Below, one piece after another: positions 52,782-62,660 of a stretch of DNA of 64,000 nucleotides. Positions within the stretch are counted from its first letter, which is position 1, and each line of letters begins with the position of its first letter. The notes under the pieces were generated by a model. That model was not told the DNA's origin, made no database searches, and saw only the letters and a list, made by a program, of their open reading frames with translations. This DNA is from Paenibacillus sp. XY044 (GTDB lineage: Bacteria; Bacillota; Bacilli; Paenibacillales; Paenibacillaceae): NCBI RefSeq assembly GCF_002257645.1, contig NZ_NQMO01000001.1, positions 1,288,065-1,352,064 of the forward strand, in the 5' to 3' direction. A program made the position numbers and the translations under genes.

Positions 52782-54539
52782 TTAATAAAAGTTTTGGTGC
52801 ATGGACGCGATGATTTGCACTGTCGTTCCACCCTTCTCGTTATTGAAAATGTTAAAGAACAGCCTGTTTTTATACATAAGCTTTAACCGGCTTACGGTGT
52901 TTACCATCCCCATGTTCCCAAGACCAAGCGATTCGCGTTTCAACTCGTGAGCCCCGTGATCGGATCGCTCCAGCGTACTCATAATCTCATCCGTCTTCGA
53001 TGGATCGATGCCGCTGCCGTTGTCACTGATTTCAATCGCCCATAGACCGTTGTAAAGCTTTGCCTTAATATCGATTTTCCATGGCGGATCCGTTCGCTCA
53101 AACGCATGCTCGACGCAATTTTCAACGAATGGTTGTATGACAAGCCGTGGCAGCAGGATCGGACAGGCCGCAGGATCTATTTGAATATCCCAGACCAGAT
53201 CGTCCTCATAATTTTGCTGAACCAAGGATAGATAACGTTTCGTATGCTCCATTTCCTCAAGAAGACTGACATGCTTGTATGGCGACGAAACGATGTACCT
53301 CAAACTTTCGGATAACTGACCGCACATCTTGGACACGGTTTCGCGCTTGCCTTCCTGGGAAGCTATGCTGATCAAATACAGCGCATTATGGATGAAATGG
53401 GGGGCAATATGCGCCTGAAGAGCCGAGTTCCTTGCCATCACCTCTTCGTGGACAGCCTGCTTTTCGCGGTCGATCGAAGCCTGCAGCCGCTCAAGCATTT
53501 CGCCGAACGCTTCGTTCAGCAGCTGCAATTCGTTATTGTGCAGCCGCCGGTCAGCCTTCACGTTCAAATTGCCGTAATTCATTCGCATCATTTGGCTGCG
53601 CAGCCTGCGGATAGGCAGGACAAAATTTTTAGCCGAAAAGTAAACATAGAGCAGCGAGAAGACCGTAAGGGAGACGATTAAAATCATTGAGAAATACTTC
53701 ACTGAATTTACATCGCCCAGGACGGACGCTTTGGATGTCACGATAATGGTCGTCCAGCCGTTATCGGCGGATTGCTGATAAGCGATATAATTGCGCGAGC
53801 TGTCGGTATTGATTCCTCTGGCAGTCATTCCGGGCGCTATCGGCTGAACCTGCTGAATCGGATTCGCCCCAGTGGATTTGACGATGGTCTTACCGTCGGA
53901 ATCCGTCACATAGACCCTCGATCCAACCACGCCATCCGCCACCTTTTGCAAGTAAGAATGATCCAACAGAATGTATAAGTAGCCGTAAATCACTCCGTTC
54001 TGGTCCGTAATAGCACGGATAAAGGCAAAGGCGTCGGGCTGCTGCGTGTACAAAATATAACTCGAATTTGCCAATTTGCTCGAATAGCGGCTATCTTGAA
54101 TGACGGGTTTCAGGGACGCCGGGGTGTTATTCCCGATGTAAGAGGCTGCTTGTTTTCCGTCCGGGTCATATATGACCATATCACGGATGTCGATGCTCGG
54201 GCCAAGCGCCTGGAACATCATATCCTTCAACTCGCGTATACGCTCCAGATTATAAGCTGCCAGCTGATTGTTAGTGGTAAGGGTATCAAATACGTGCTTG
54301 TTGGACAGGATCCGCTGGGACAGCTGGTTCTGAACATTGATATAGTCATCGAGCAGCTCCGATAGATTCGTTGCGGTCTGAAGCGCCTCGTCAACCGTTT
54401 TTTCCTTCAGCGGATGTACGACGAACCAATTGACATAGACCAGAAAGCAGCCAAGAATCAGCAGCAGCAGCGGAAAGAAGGTAAGCACAAGCTTCGTCTG
54501 CAAGCTGGTCTTGTTGCGGAAGTCCAAACTGGTGAACAA
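52782..54539 (-). CDS. Sensor histidine kinase, YesM type
   Basis: 585-residue membrane kinase. Membrane segments lie at about residues 17-37 and 285-307 around an extracellular Cache-like sensor. A HAMP linker follows (VLPIRRLRSQMMRMNYGN region), the phospho-acceptor is His381 in APHFIHNALYL, and the HATPase domain has FVENCVEHAF and DNGSGID. The start is a TTG behind AAAGGAGG. It is divergent from a sugar ABC operon and upstream of the interrupted response regulator, so signalling to that operon may be lost or altered. Confidence 0.94.
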   Translation of the reverse strand: MFTSLDFRNKTSLQTKLVLTFFPLLLLILGCFLVYVNWFVVHPLKEKTVDEALQTATNLSELLDDYINVQNQLSQRILSNKHVFDTLTTNNQLAAYNLERIRELKDMMFQALGPSIDIRDMVIYDPDGKQAASYIGNNTPASLKPVIQDSRYSSKLANSSYILYTQQPDAFAFIRAITDQNGVIYGYLYILLDHSYLQKVADGVVGSRVYVTDSDGKTIVKSTGANPIQQVQPIAPGMTARGINTDSSRNYIAYQQSADNGWTTIIVTSKASVLGDVNSVKYFSMILIVSLTVFSLLYVYFSAKNFVLPIRRLRSQMMRMNYGNLNVKADRRLHNNELQLLNEAFGEMLERLQASIDREKQAVHEEVMARNSALQAHIAPHFIHNALYLISIASQEGKRETVSKMCGQLSESLRYIVSSPYKHVSLLEEMEHTKRYLSLVQQNYEDDLVWDIQIDPAACPILLPRLVIQPFVENCVEHAFERTDPPWKIDIKAKLYNGLWAIEISDNGSGIDPSKTDEIMSTLERSDHGAHELKRESLGLGNMGMVNTVSRLKLMYKNRLFFNIFNNEKGGTTVQIIASMHQNFY

Positions 54540-54632
54540 GTCGTCCTCCTTTCTCCATGGAGTTCAGAATATTACACATCAAGAGTAAACCATGGACATG
54601 TACCAGATATGACATCAAATTTATAATCGATA

Positions 54633-54647
54633 TTGTAAACGCATCCA
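54633..54647 (+). promoter_or_regulatory. Catabolite-responsive element (cre) with upstream -10
   Basis: TTGTAAACGCATCCA fits the CcpA cre consensus WTGNAANCGNWNNCW at every fixed position. A TATAAT (54622-54627) lies just upstream with a weak -35 near 54599, so CcpA binding would cover the transcription start and repress the sugar ABC operon when glucose is present. Confidence 0.8.
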
Positions 54648-54686
54648 TGGAAAGTTACAACCATTCCGATTAAAGGGGGAAGTTTA

Positions 54687-55994
54687 GTGAGAAAAATAAA
54701 CAAACGTACAGGGGCAGCTTTATGCGTTCTTGCCTTATCTCTTGCTCTGTCTGCTTGCGGCTCCAACTCAAATCAAAACTCTGCAGGCGGGAAGTCAGGT
54801 TCCGGCAGCAAAGTTACGCTGCAGTTGGCGATCTCTAAGAGTTCCCAGGACTCCGCATTTGTAGATCAGGACTTGCTGAAGAAATTTGAGGAGCAAACGG
54901 ATATTCATGTGGAGCTTCAGCTGCTCCCGTCGGAGCAGGTGACCACCGTCCTGCAAACCAAACTTGCCGTGGGTGAAACGCCGGACATTGTGCAGTATAA
55001 TCTCGCGAGCGCCAAGACGGACTTGAACCTGGCCCGCAATTTTGAAATTCTCGACGATCAGCCATGGGTAAGCCGCCTGCTCAATAAGGAGGTGCTGTCC
55101 GCCGACGGGCATGTATACAGTTTCCATGTCAGTCAGGATACCGGCATGCAGGGCGTTGTGTACAACAAGGACATGTTCAAGGAGCTTGGTTTGTCTGTTC
55201 CTAGCAGTTATGAGGAGTTTCTGGACGTCTGCGAGAAGCTCAAAGCCAAAGGAATTACACCCATTTTTATGCCGTTTAAAGATGCGTGGGCAACCAACAT
55301 CTGGCCTGGTGCCGCGTTCGCGGATTATGCGAGTAAGCATGATCCGACGTTCTGGGACGATGTGAATTCGGGAAAGAAAAAGTGGACGGACGTGCCGGAA
55401 TTCGAGACCATCGTGAACCAGCAATATGACCTGTATAAAAAAGGCTATACGAACACGGACATTCTCAGCGATACCTATGACATGGCCGTCGGCAAGTTTA
55501 TCAACAAGGAAGTCGCGATGATGTTCATGGGCGATTGGCTCATTCAGGACGTGGAAACGAAAAGTCCGGACACCCATCTTGGACTGTTCCCGATTCCCTA
55601 CACGGACAATGCCTTGCTTGGTGCCAGCCCCCTTGGCGGGCAGCTGTTCATTCCTAAGAAAACGAAGCACATAGAGGAAGCGAAAAAATTTCTTGATTTC
55701 CTGGGATCCCCGGAGATCGCCCAGCAAATCGTGGATGAGCAGAAGTATGTCTCCATTTTTAAAGATGTGAAAACACCTCAGCTCCCGGAGTACAAACAGG
55801 AGATCGTGGATCTGTACATTACCCCCAAGAAAACGGTCACCACGATGAATGCCTATACGTTGGTCGATATCAGCGAATTATACCGGAATTTCCAGGATGT
55901 ATTTGCAGGCGGCAAGACAGCCAAAGATGCACTGACCGTTTGGGATGAGAAATTTGCTCAGCTGATGAAGGACAAAGGGATCGAAGGATTTTAA
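54687..55994 (+). CDS. Sugar-binding lipoprotein of ABC importer
   Basis: 435-residue extracellular binding protein of the MalE/UgpB type. It starts at a GTG after AAAGGGGG, and the signal peptide ends in LSAC (Cys24). GETPDIVQYN, MQGVVYNKDMFKELGLSVPSSYEEF and KFINKEVAMMFMGDWL are typical of the family. It is the first gene of a three-gene importer operon that has a cre site ahead of it and is divergent from the YesM kinase. The sugar is not known. Confidence 0.94.
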   Translation: MRKINKRTGAALCVLALSLALSACGSNSNQNSAGGKSGSGSKVTLQLAISKSSQDSAFVDQDLLKKFEEQTDIHVELQLLPSEQVTTVLQTKLAVGETPDIVQYNLASAKTDLNLARNFEILDDQPWVSRLLNKEVLSADGHVYSFHVSQDTGMQGVVYNKDMFKELGLSVPSSYEEFLDVCEKLKAKGITPIFMPFKDAWATNIWPGAAFADYASKHDPTFWDDVNSGKKKWTDVPEFETIVNQQYDLYKKGYTNTDILSDTYDMAVGKFINKEVAMMFMGDWLIQDVETKSPDTHLGLFPIPYTDNALLGASPLGGQLFIPKKTKHIEEAKKFLDFLGSPEIAQQIVDEQKYVSIFKDVKTPQLPEYKQEIVDLYITPKKTVTTMNAYTLVDISELYRNFQDVFAGGKTAKDALTVWDEKFAQLMKDKGIEGF

Positions 55995-56012
55995 ACCAGG
56001 AGGATGCATCGC

Positions 56013-56885
56013 ATGAAAATCAATAAACGGCTGTATTCCTATTACATGATTTGGCCGGCGCTGCTTATTTACAGCCTGTTTTTTGTCTTCCCGACAGTGA
56101 TCGGACTATTTTATTCCTTTACAGACTGGAGGCTGGACCGGGAGGAAATTCATTTCAACGGCTGGACGAATTTCAAAACGATTTTTTCGGACGATACGCT
56201 GCTGCTGGCCTTGAAGAATACGTTCATTTTTGCGGTCGTAACGGTCGTATTTAAAAACGTGATCGGCATTGCCCTCGCGGTTGCGCTCAATATGAATCTA
56301 AAAACGCGGAGCGGATTACGGGCCATATTTTACTCGCCGTCCATCCTTAGCGTCATGGTCATCAGCATCGTATTTACGCCACTGCTCCGATCCGACGGGG
56401 CGATTAACAAAATTTTTGAGGTTGTCGGTCTGCATTCCCTGTCCCAGGCGTGGTTAACCGATCCTGGCATTGTGATCCTCACGGTTTGTGCCGTCGCGAT
56501 CTGGCATTCAGCCGGCTTTCAAATGGCAATCTATCTCGCGGGTCTGCAGTCTATTCCCAGGGATTATTACGAAGCAGCGACCATCGATGGAGCGGGCTCA
56601 TGGAAAAGCTTCCTGAACATCACGGTTCCGCTCCTTCTTCCGGCCATCAACATTAATGTCATGCTTACGCTGATCGGAGGATTAAAGGTGTTTTCCGAGG
56701 TGTTTGTCCTGACCGGCGGCGGACCGGGCAATGCTTCACAAGTCATCGGAACGATCATCTTCCGGTCATTCGGCGAAGGTAACTGGGGCCTCGGCACGGC
56801 GGTCAACACGCTGCTGTTCGTCGTGGTTACGATCATTTCGATTCCACTGCTGGTCTTTATGCGGCGGAAGGAGGTTGCTGAATAA
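56013..56885 (+). CDS. Sugar ABC transporter permease, MalF/UgpA type
   Basis: 290-residue permease with six predicted helices. The start is the ATG at 56013, nine bases after AGGAGG; an in-frame ATG at 56004 directly abuts that site. Typical motifs are YMIWPALLIYSLFFVFPTVIGLFYSF and the EAA loop YEAATIDGAGSWKSFLNITVPLL, followed by TGGGPGNASQVIGT. Its stop overlaps the next start by one base. Confidence 0.94.
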   Translation: MKINKRLYSYYMIWPALLIYSLFFVFPTVIGLFYSFTDWRLDREEIHFNGWTNFKTIFSDDTLLLALKNTFIFAVVTVVFKNVIGIALAVALNMNLKTRSGLRAIFYSPSILSVMVISIVFTPLLRSDGAINKIFEVVGLHSLSQAWLTDPGIVILTVCAVAIWHSAGFQMAIYLAGLQSIPRDYYEAATIDGAGSWKSFLNITVPLLLPAININVMLTLIGGLKVFSEVFVLTGGGPGNASQVIGTIIFRSFGEGNWGLGTAVNTLLFVVVTIISIPLLVFMRRKEVAE

Positions 56886-57712
56886 TGGAACTGAAGAGTA
56901 AAAGAGTGCAGAATGTTGTCGTGGAAGTCCTGATGCTGATGTTGTCGCTGATCATTCTGCTCCCGATCCTGATTATGCTGTTCGGATCATTCAAGACCAA
57001 TGTCGAGGTGTTGGATTTCTCGTTAAAGCTGCCCACCGAGTGGCAGTTCAGCAATTACAGGCAGGTATTCGAGGAAGGAAATCTGCTGCGAGCGTTCTGG
57101 AACGGGGTGCTGATCACCGGGATATCCTCTATCGTCAACATTGTGACCACGTCCGCTGCTTCTTTTGTGATCGTGAGAAGGGAATCGCGGCTTTCCAACA
57201 TCCTGTATCTGTTTTTTTTCATGGGGCTGATTGCCCCTATGTCCACGATTACGACGATCCGTGTCGTGCAGTGGATGGGCTTCTATGGCAGCATCACGAG
57301 TGTCATTTTGATTTACGCCGCCTTGAATACGGCCTTCAGTGTCTTTCTGTACAACGGGTTTATCAAGTCGATTCCGAAGGCGCTCGATGAAGTGGCTTTC
57401 CTGGAAGGGGCGGGAATGCTCAGCGTATTTTTTCGGATCATCGTGCCGCTGCTCGTTCCGGTCAACGCGACGGTGGCGATCATGGTCTTCATGTCGGTAT
57501 GGAATGACATTTCGATTCCGATTTACTTTCTGACGGACAGCTCGAATTGGACGATGCCACTGTCGGTTTATAATTTCTACGGCAAGTACAGCCGCGACTG
57601 GAATCTCATTTTTGCGGATCTGGTGCTGACATCGCTGCCGGTGCTCATCCTGTACTTATTCGCCCAAAAGTATATTATTGGCGGACTGACGGCGGGAGCA
57701 GTAAAGGGTTGA
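56885..57712 (+). CDS. Sugar ABC transporter permease, MalG type
   Basis: 275-residue partner permease. The EAA loop reads DEVAFLEGAGMLSVFFRIIVPLL, and the C-terminal LFAQKYIIGGLTAGAVKG is typical of the family. The start overlaps the previous stop by one base and has GGAGG upstream. It closes the operon ahead of a strong terminator. As elsewhere in this window, no ATPase is encoded. Confidence 0.94.
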   Translation: MELKSKRVQNVVVEVLMLMLSLIILLPILIMLFGSFKTNVEVLDFSLKLPTEWQFSNYRQVFEEGNLLRAFWNGVLITGISSIVNIVTTSAASFVIVRRESRLSNILYLFFFMGLIAPMSTITTIRVVQWMGFYGSITSVILIYAALNTAFSVFLYNGFIKSIPKALDEVAFLEGAGMLSVFFRIIVPLLVPVNATVAIMVFMSVWNDISIPIYFLTDSSNWTMPLSVYNFYGKYSRDWNLIFADLVLTSLPVLILYLFAQKYIIGGLTAGAVKG

Positions 57713-57736
57713 TCGGGTTATTTAATAAGATGAATA

Positions 57737-57772
57737 AAAAGAGGACGCCATGGATATGGCGTCCTCTTCATT
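57737..57772 (+). terminator. Terminator after sugar ABC operon
   Basis: Stem AAGAGGACGCCAT / ATGGCGTCCTCTT with a four-base loop, T-rich flank. It also lies before the convergent LysR gene and may serve both. Confidence 0.92.
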
Positions 57773-57800
57773 TTGCTGAGCTTGAAAGATTGCCGCTTGG

Positions 57801-58679
57801 TTAATGAACCACCTCGATAAATCTCGTCGCCGCCGCCGAAATCGGCATGTTCCGCATCACCATGAGGCCCACTTTGGAAGGGGGGATCTCGACATCCAGC
57901 TTAATTTCGAACAGCGAGCCTTCCTTCAGCTCCTTGGAGACGAATTCGCGCGTGACATAAGAAATGCCGAGCCCCCGCTTGGCGAATTCGATCAGCAAAT
58001 CGACGCTTCCCACCTCGATGTCGGGCTTCAGCTCATGTCCGTATTTTTCGAACAGCTCCGTAATAGCCATGCGCACCCGGCTGTTCCGCGAAAACAGAAT
58101 GACGGGATACTCCATCAGCTGTTCCATGGTCAGCGCCTGTCCCTTCAGCTCCGCATACCTTTCGCCCGCCACAAAGCAGTCCTGCAGCTCGATGCTCTCC
58201 GTCACCTCCAGCTGGGAGTCGACGATCGGCATCCGGACGACGCCCAGGTCGATCCGTCCATCCTTTAGATAGGAGATCACTTCCGGCGTCGTGCCGTGGT
58301 TCAGGTGCAGCTTGATTCCCGGATACTTGACGTGAAATTCCTCAAGAAACGGAAGCAGGTAATGCTTGAACAACGAATCGCTTCCGCCGATCCGCAGCTC
58401 GCCGCTGTCCAAATTTTTGAGCGCCACCATCTTTTCTTCAGCCAGGGTGATGAGAATTTGGGATTGTTCAATATAGGAAAATAAAATTTTTCCTTCCTGC
58501 GTCAGGCTTACCCCTTTGGAGTTGCGGTAAAACAAAGTGACGCCGATCCGCTCCTCCAGCTGCTTGATGGCATGGCTGACGCTTGGCTGGGTCAGGTACA
58601 AGGCCTTGGCAGCCTGGGTTAAACTTCCCGTCTTCGCGGCCCAATAAAACACTTTATACAACTCATAATTGTTAGTCAT
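57801..58679 (-). CDS. LysR-family transcriptional regulator
   Basis: 292-residue regulator. The N-terminal winged HTH reads YELYKVFYWAAKTGSLTQAAKALYLTQPSVSHAIKQLEE, and the effector domain begins GELRIGGSDSLFKHYLL. It is divergent from the zwf-tal-gnd operon with 148 bases between the starts, so it probably controls that pentose phosphate operon and itself. A short palindrome ATAGAT-ATG-ATCTAT (58678-58692) covers its own start codon and may be part of autoregulation. The co-inducer is unknown. Confidence 0.93.
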   Translation of the reverse strand: MTNNYELYKVFYWAAKTGSLTQAAKALYLTQPSVSHAIKQLEERIGVTLFYRNSKGVSLTQEGKILFSYIEQSQILITLAEEKMVALKNLDSGELRIGGSDSLFKHYLLPFLEEFHVKYPGIKLHLNHGTTPEVISYLKDGRIDLGVVRMPIVDSQLEVTESIELQDCFVAGERYAELKGQALTMEQLMEYPVILFSRNSRVRMAITELFEKYGHELKPDIEVGSVDLLIEFAKRGLGISYVTREFVSKELKEGSLFEIKLDVEIPPSKVGLMVMRNMPISAAATRFIEVVH

Positions 58680-58827
58680 AGATATGATCTATATCTCCTC
58701 AGAAATATATTGATTACATGTATGGCACATATTTGTATTATAGTGAATCCAAGACACAGAAACCAGAGCTTTTTCGACAGAAACCGAAGTGAAAGTCGTA
58801 AAGCTTTGAAAGGAAGGAGCAATTGAG

Positions 58828-60351
58828 ATGAACCCTACAACTTTTGTATTGTTTGGAGCGACTGGCGATTTGGCCAAGCGCAAAATATATCCTGCTCTGT
58901 ATCATTTATATATTCATGGAAAGCTTCCGGAAGCTTTCTCTGTGATCGGCCTCGGCCGTAAAGAAATGACGGATGAGACATTCCAGGCTCACGTCAAGCA
59001 GTCGCTGTGCGACTTTTACCGGCTGAATGTGAAAGAGGACGACTCCCTGCGGTCATTCCTGGGGCTCTTTGGCTTCAACATTCTGCACATCGATGAGACG
59101 GATCACTTCGTCCGGTTAAAAGATCGGGTGGAAGCCTGGGAGCAAGGAATCGGCGGAAAATCGAACCGCTTGTTCTACTTGTCCGTTGCGCCGAACTTCT
59201 TCGGTACCATCGCCTCCCAAATCGAGAACAGCGGCCTTGGCAGCGTAACGGGCTGGAAACGCCTCGTGATCGAGAAGCCTTTCGGCCATGACGTCGCTTC
59301 GGCCCGCGAACTGAACGACCAGCTGAGCCAAGCCTTTGCAGAAGAAGAAATCTACCGGATTGACCATTATCTCGGCAAATCCATGGTGCAGCGGCTTGAG
59401 GCATTGAAGCAGGCGAATCCTGTCATTCAGGCGTTGTGGACCAACCGTTTTATCGCCAACGTTCAAATTACGGCCGACGAGACCGTAGGGGTGGAGGAAC
59501 GCGCGGGATACTATGACAAAGCCGGCGCCCTGCGGGACATGTTCCAAAACCACATGATGCAGCTGCTCATGATGCTGACCATTCATGCGCCGCACAACAT
59601 GGCTTCGGCGGAGAACGTCCAGCTCAAGAAAAAGCAAGTGCTTGAAGCACTCGATCCGCTGCAAAAGCAGGATGTGCTTACCCGTATCGTGCGCGGGCAA
59701 TACACGGCCGGATCCATTCAAGGCAAACCGGTTCCTGCATACACCGCCGAGCCCGGCATCTCCGAAGATTCGATAAACGATACGTTTATCGCGGCCAAGC
59801 TGCATATCGATAATTACTACTGGCGAGGCGTTCCATTTTATATCCGGACAGGCAAACGTCTGGCGTCGAAGAGCACACGCATCGTGATCGAATTCAAGGA
59901 ACCGCTCAGCACGGCGACGCATGCGGAGCAGGCGACCATGCCGAATCTGCTGGTCATTGAAATCGGACCGAAGGAAGGCATCACGCTGCAGCTGAATGCG
60001 AAGGATCCGGATCACCCGAACGGCTTTAAACCGGTCAATATAGATATGTATCCGGACCGTAAGGAAGCCCAGGAAGCGTACGAAACGCTGATTCACGATG
60101 CACTGAACGGGGATTCCACCTTCTTCGTCCATTGGGATGAAGTCGATCTGTCCTGGCAGTGGGTGCAGCCGATCCTGGAAGCATTCGCCGCAAACGAAGT
60201 GCCGCTGCATCCTTATGCCGCCGGTTCGCACGGCCCGGAAGCAGCTCATGAACTGCTTGCCGCAGATGGATTCCATTGGTGGTTCGACGACGAAGCCGAA
60301 GCCGGCCAAACCGCTTCCGAGCAGCTTGTAGAGCAGGTCACCGCCAGCTGA
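58828..60351 (+). CDS. zwf: Glucose-6-phosphate 1-dehydrogenase
   Basis: Catalyses glucose-6-phosphate plus NADP+ to 6-phosphogluconolactone plus NADPH, the first step of the oxidative pentose phosphate pathway. 507 residues, normal for the family. The coenzyme motif GATGDLAKRK is at 10-19 and the substrate-binding RIDHYLGK at 177-184 with the catalytic His180 region; a second conserved block is RTGKRL. AGGAGC precedes the ATG. It is the first gene of an operon with transaldolase and 6-phosphogluconate dehydrogenase, which together generate NADPH and pentoses. The lactonase gene is not in this operon. Confidence 0.98.
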   Translation: MNPTTFVLFGATGDLAKRKIYPALYHLYIHGKLPEAFSVIGLGRKEMTDETFQAHVKQSLCDFYRLNVKEDDSLRSFLGLFGFNILHIDETDHFVRLKDRVEAWEQGIGGKSNRLFYLSVAPNFFGTIASQIENSGLGSVTGWKRLVIEKPFGHDVASARELNDQLSQAFAEEEIYRIDHYLGKSMVQRLEALKQANPVIQALWTNRFIANVQITADETVGVEERAGYYDKAGALRDMFQNHMMQLLMMLTIHAPHNMASAENVQLKKKQVLEALDPLQKQDVLTRIVRGQYTAGSIQGKPVPAYTAEPGISEDSINDTFIAAKLHIDNYYWRGVPFYIRTGKRLASKSTRIVIEFKEPLSTATHAEQATMPNLLVIEIGPKEGITLQLNAKDPDHPNGFKPVNIDMYPDRKEAQEAYETLIHDALNGDSTFFVHWDEVDLSWQWVQPILEAFAANEVPLHPYAAGSHGPEAAHELLAADGFHWWFDDEAEAGQTASEQLVEQVTAS

Positions 60352-60414
60352 TTATAGGTTCTATGCTCGTATTCCGAGCCAATCATATATTGAACATTCA
60401 CAGGAGGTTGTAAG

Positions 60415-61080
60415 ATGAAATTTTTTATTGATACCGCCAATCTGCAGGATATTCAATCCGCCTACAAAATCGGGGTTCTGTCCGGAGTCACTACGAACCC
60501 GTCCCTGGTTGCCAAGGAAGGCGTGAAATTCGAAGACCGAATCGCCGAAATTTGCCAGGCTGTGCCTGAAGTGGAATCCGTATCGGCGGAAGTGACGCCG
60601 GATGCGGAAACCGCCGAGGAAATGATTGCCCAGGCGAATGAGCTGATCAAGATCAACAACAACGATGAGAAAATCACGATCAAACTGCCGATGACTCTTG
60701 CCGGTCTCGAAGCCTGCCGCTATTTGTCCCGCAAAGGGGTCAAAACGAACGTAACCTTGATTTTCAGCGTGAATCAGGCGCTTCTGGCAGCTCGTGCCGG
60801 CGCAACATACGTTTCACCGTTCCTGGGTCGTCTGGACGATATTTCCGAAGACGGCGTCCTTCTGGTGGACAAAATTGCGCAGCTGTTCCGCACGCATAAC
60901 CTCGATACGCAAATTATTGCGGCTTCGGTGCGCCATCCGGACCATGTCACCCGCGTTGCCATGGCCGGCGCTCACATTGCGACCGTACCGTTCGGCGTTA
61001 TCGCGCAAATCGCCAAGCATCCATTGACGGATCAAGGCCTGGTTAAATTTGCGGCCGACTGGAAAAGCAGCGTTAAGTAA
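60415..61080 (+). CDS. tal: Transaldolase (short MipB/TalC type)
   Basis: 221-residue cytoplasmic enzyme transferring a dihydroxyacetone unit between sugar phosphates in the non-oxidative pentose phosphate branch. The Schiff-base Lys is Lys90 in [21 protein letters not shown] near the N terminus and [12 protein letters not shown] are diagnostic. The short length distinguishes it from the long TalA/TalB class. It is close to fructose-6-phosphate aldolase, which sequence alone does not fully exclude. AGGAGG precedes the ATG; it sits between zwf and gnd. Confidence 0.97.
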   Translation: MKFFIDTANLQDIQSAYKIGVLSGVTTNPSLVAKEGVKFEDRIAEICQAVPEVESVSAEVTPDAETAEEMIAQANELIKINNNDEKITIKLPMTLAGLEACRYLSRKGVKTNVTLIFSVNQALLAARAGATYVSPFLGRLDDISEDGVLLVDKIAQLFRTHNLDTQIIAASVRHPDHVTRVAMAGAHIATVPFGVIAQIAKHPLTDQGLVKFAADWKSSVK

Positions 61081-61113
61081 ACATAAGAGAGAGAGCTGGA
61101 GGAGAGAGAAACG

Positions 61114-62532
61114 ATGAGCAAACAGCAAATTGGCGTGGCCGGTCTTGCCGTCATGGGCAAAAACCTGGCTATGAATATGGAAAGCAAAGGCTTCGCAGTC
61201 GCTTTATATAACCGTTCACCAGAAAAAACGAAAGAACTGCTCGCCGAAGCCGAAGGGAAAAACTTCGTTGGCACATTCAGCATCGAGGAGTTTGTACAGT
61301 CGCTGGAAACACCGCGCAAAATCATGATGATGGTCAAGGCCGGCGGACCTACGGACGCACTGATCGAGCAGCTCGTTCCGCATTTGGAAGAGGGAGACAT
61401 CCTGATTGACGGCGGGAACGCCTTTTTCCCTGATACTGAGCGCAGATACCGTGAGCTTCAGGCCAAGGGCATTCGCTTTATCGGAGCCGGGGTATCCGGC
61501 GGCGAAGAAGGAGCCCTGAAAGGTCCGGCCATCATGCCAGGCGGCCAGAAGGATGCCTACGAGCTCGTTGAACCAATCCTTACGGCCATCTCGGCCAAAG
61601 TCAAAGGAGATCCTTGCTCGACGTACATCGGCGAAGGAGGATCCGGTCATTACGTGAAAATGGTCCACAACGGCATCGAGTACGGAGACATGCAGCTGAT
61701 CGGCGAAGCTTATCATCTGCTGAAGGATGTGCTGGGACTCGGAACGGAAGAGCTGCACGACATTTTCACCGAATGGAACCGCGGCGAGCTGGACAGCTAC
61801 CTGATCGAGATTACGGCGGATATTTTCTCCAAGAAGGATCCGGACACCGGCAAGCCGATGGTTGACGTCATTCTGGATGCGGCAGGACAGAAGGGAACAG
61901 GCAAATGGACGAGCCAAAGCTCGCTGGATCTCGGCGTGCCGCTGTCTATCGTGACCGAATCGGTATTCGCCCGTTTCCTGTCGGCGATGAAGGAAGAACG
62001 CGTGGAGGCAAGCAAAATCCTGAAAGGGCCGCACACTGCTCCGTATGAAGGGGATGAGCGGGAGTTTGTGGAAGCCGTTCGTAAGGCGCTGTACGCCAGC
62101 AAAATCTGTTCGTACGCCCAAGGCTTCGCGCAGCTGCGTGCTGCTTCGGAGGAGTATAACTGGAACCTGAACTTCGGCAGCATTGCGATGATTTTCAGAG
62201 GCGGCTGCATCATTCGTGCCCGTTTCCTCGAAAACATCAAGCAGGCTTACGACAAAAATCCGGAGCTTAAAAACCTCCTGCTCGACGATTACTTCGGCTG
62301 GGTCGTTACCAACTACCAAGATGCTTGGAGAAACGTTGTGTCCGTTGCCATGCAGCGCGGCATTCCGGTTCCGGCTTTCGCCTCCGCACTGGCTTACTAC
62401 GACAGCTACCGCACGGAGCGCCTGCCGGCTAACCTGCTGCAAGCGCAGCGCGACTACTTTGGCGCGCATACGTTCCAGCGTGTCGACAAGGAAGGTACGT
62501 TCCATTTCCAATGGATCGAGTCCGAAGAATAA
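61114..62532 (+). CDS. gnd: 6-Phosphogluconate dehydrogenase, NADP-dependent
   Basis: Catalyses oxidative decarboxylation of 6-phosphogluconate to ribulose 5-phosphate with NADPH production. 472 residues, the usual long form. The coenzyme motif is [13 protein letters not shown], followed by NRS at the NADP-discriminating position, [23 protein letters not shown] and the catalytic Lys182 in [14 protein letters not shown]. The C terminus includes the substrate-closing tail with [22 protein letters not shown] precedes the ATG. It is last in the zwf-tal-gnd operon and a terminator follows. Confidence 0.98.
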   Translation: MSKQQIGVAGLAVMGKNLAMNMESKGFAVALYNRSPEKTKELLAEAEGKNFVGTFSIEEFVQSLETPRKIMMMVKAGGPTDALIEQLVPHLEEGDILIDGGNAFFPDTERRYRELQAKGIRFIGAGVSGGEEGALKGPAIMPGGQKDAYELVEPILTAISAKVKGDPCSTYIGEGGSGHYVKMVHNGIEYGDMQLIGEAYHLLKDVLGLGTEELHDIFTEWNRGELDSYLIEITADIFSKKDPDTGKPMVDVILDAAGQKGTGKWTSQSSLDLGVPLSIVTESVFARFLSAMKEERVEASKILKGPHTAPYEGDEREFVEAVRKALYASKICSYAQGFAQLRAASEEYNWNLNFGSIAMIFRGGCIIRARFLENIKQAYDKNPELKNLLLDDYFGWVVTNYQDAWRNVVSVAMQRGIPVPAFASALAYYDSYRTERLPANLLQAQRDYFGAHTFQRVDKEGTFHFQWIESEE

Positions 62533-62551
62533 TCGGTTGTGATTCATTAAG

Positions 62552-62590
62552 AAAGCGTCCCGATGCGAGAGCATCGGAACGCTTTTTTTG
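62552..62590 (+). terminator. Terminator after pentose phosphate operon
   Basis: Stem AAAGCGT, CCGATGC / GCATCGG, ACGCTTT with one opposed C-A pair and a four-base loop, followed by seven T. Confidence 0.92.
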
Positions 62591-62660
62591 TTCAAAGGAG
62601 CGGAACCCTATTCATCGAGTGAACCTGTATCATATACCAGCGGTAAGTACTTATTGTTGC

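Noticed and set aside
58678-58692. Palindrome ATAGAT-ATG-ATCTAT as the main LysR operator for zwf
   Set aside because: It covers the LysR start codon and lacks a clear T-N11-A arrangement near the zwf promoter, so it is mentioned only as a possible autoregulatory site.
59116-60309. 397-codon minus-strand frame opposite zwf, and 61216-62595 opposite gnd
   Set aside because: Both are antisense shadows of highly conserved housekeeping genes.
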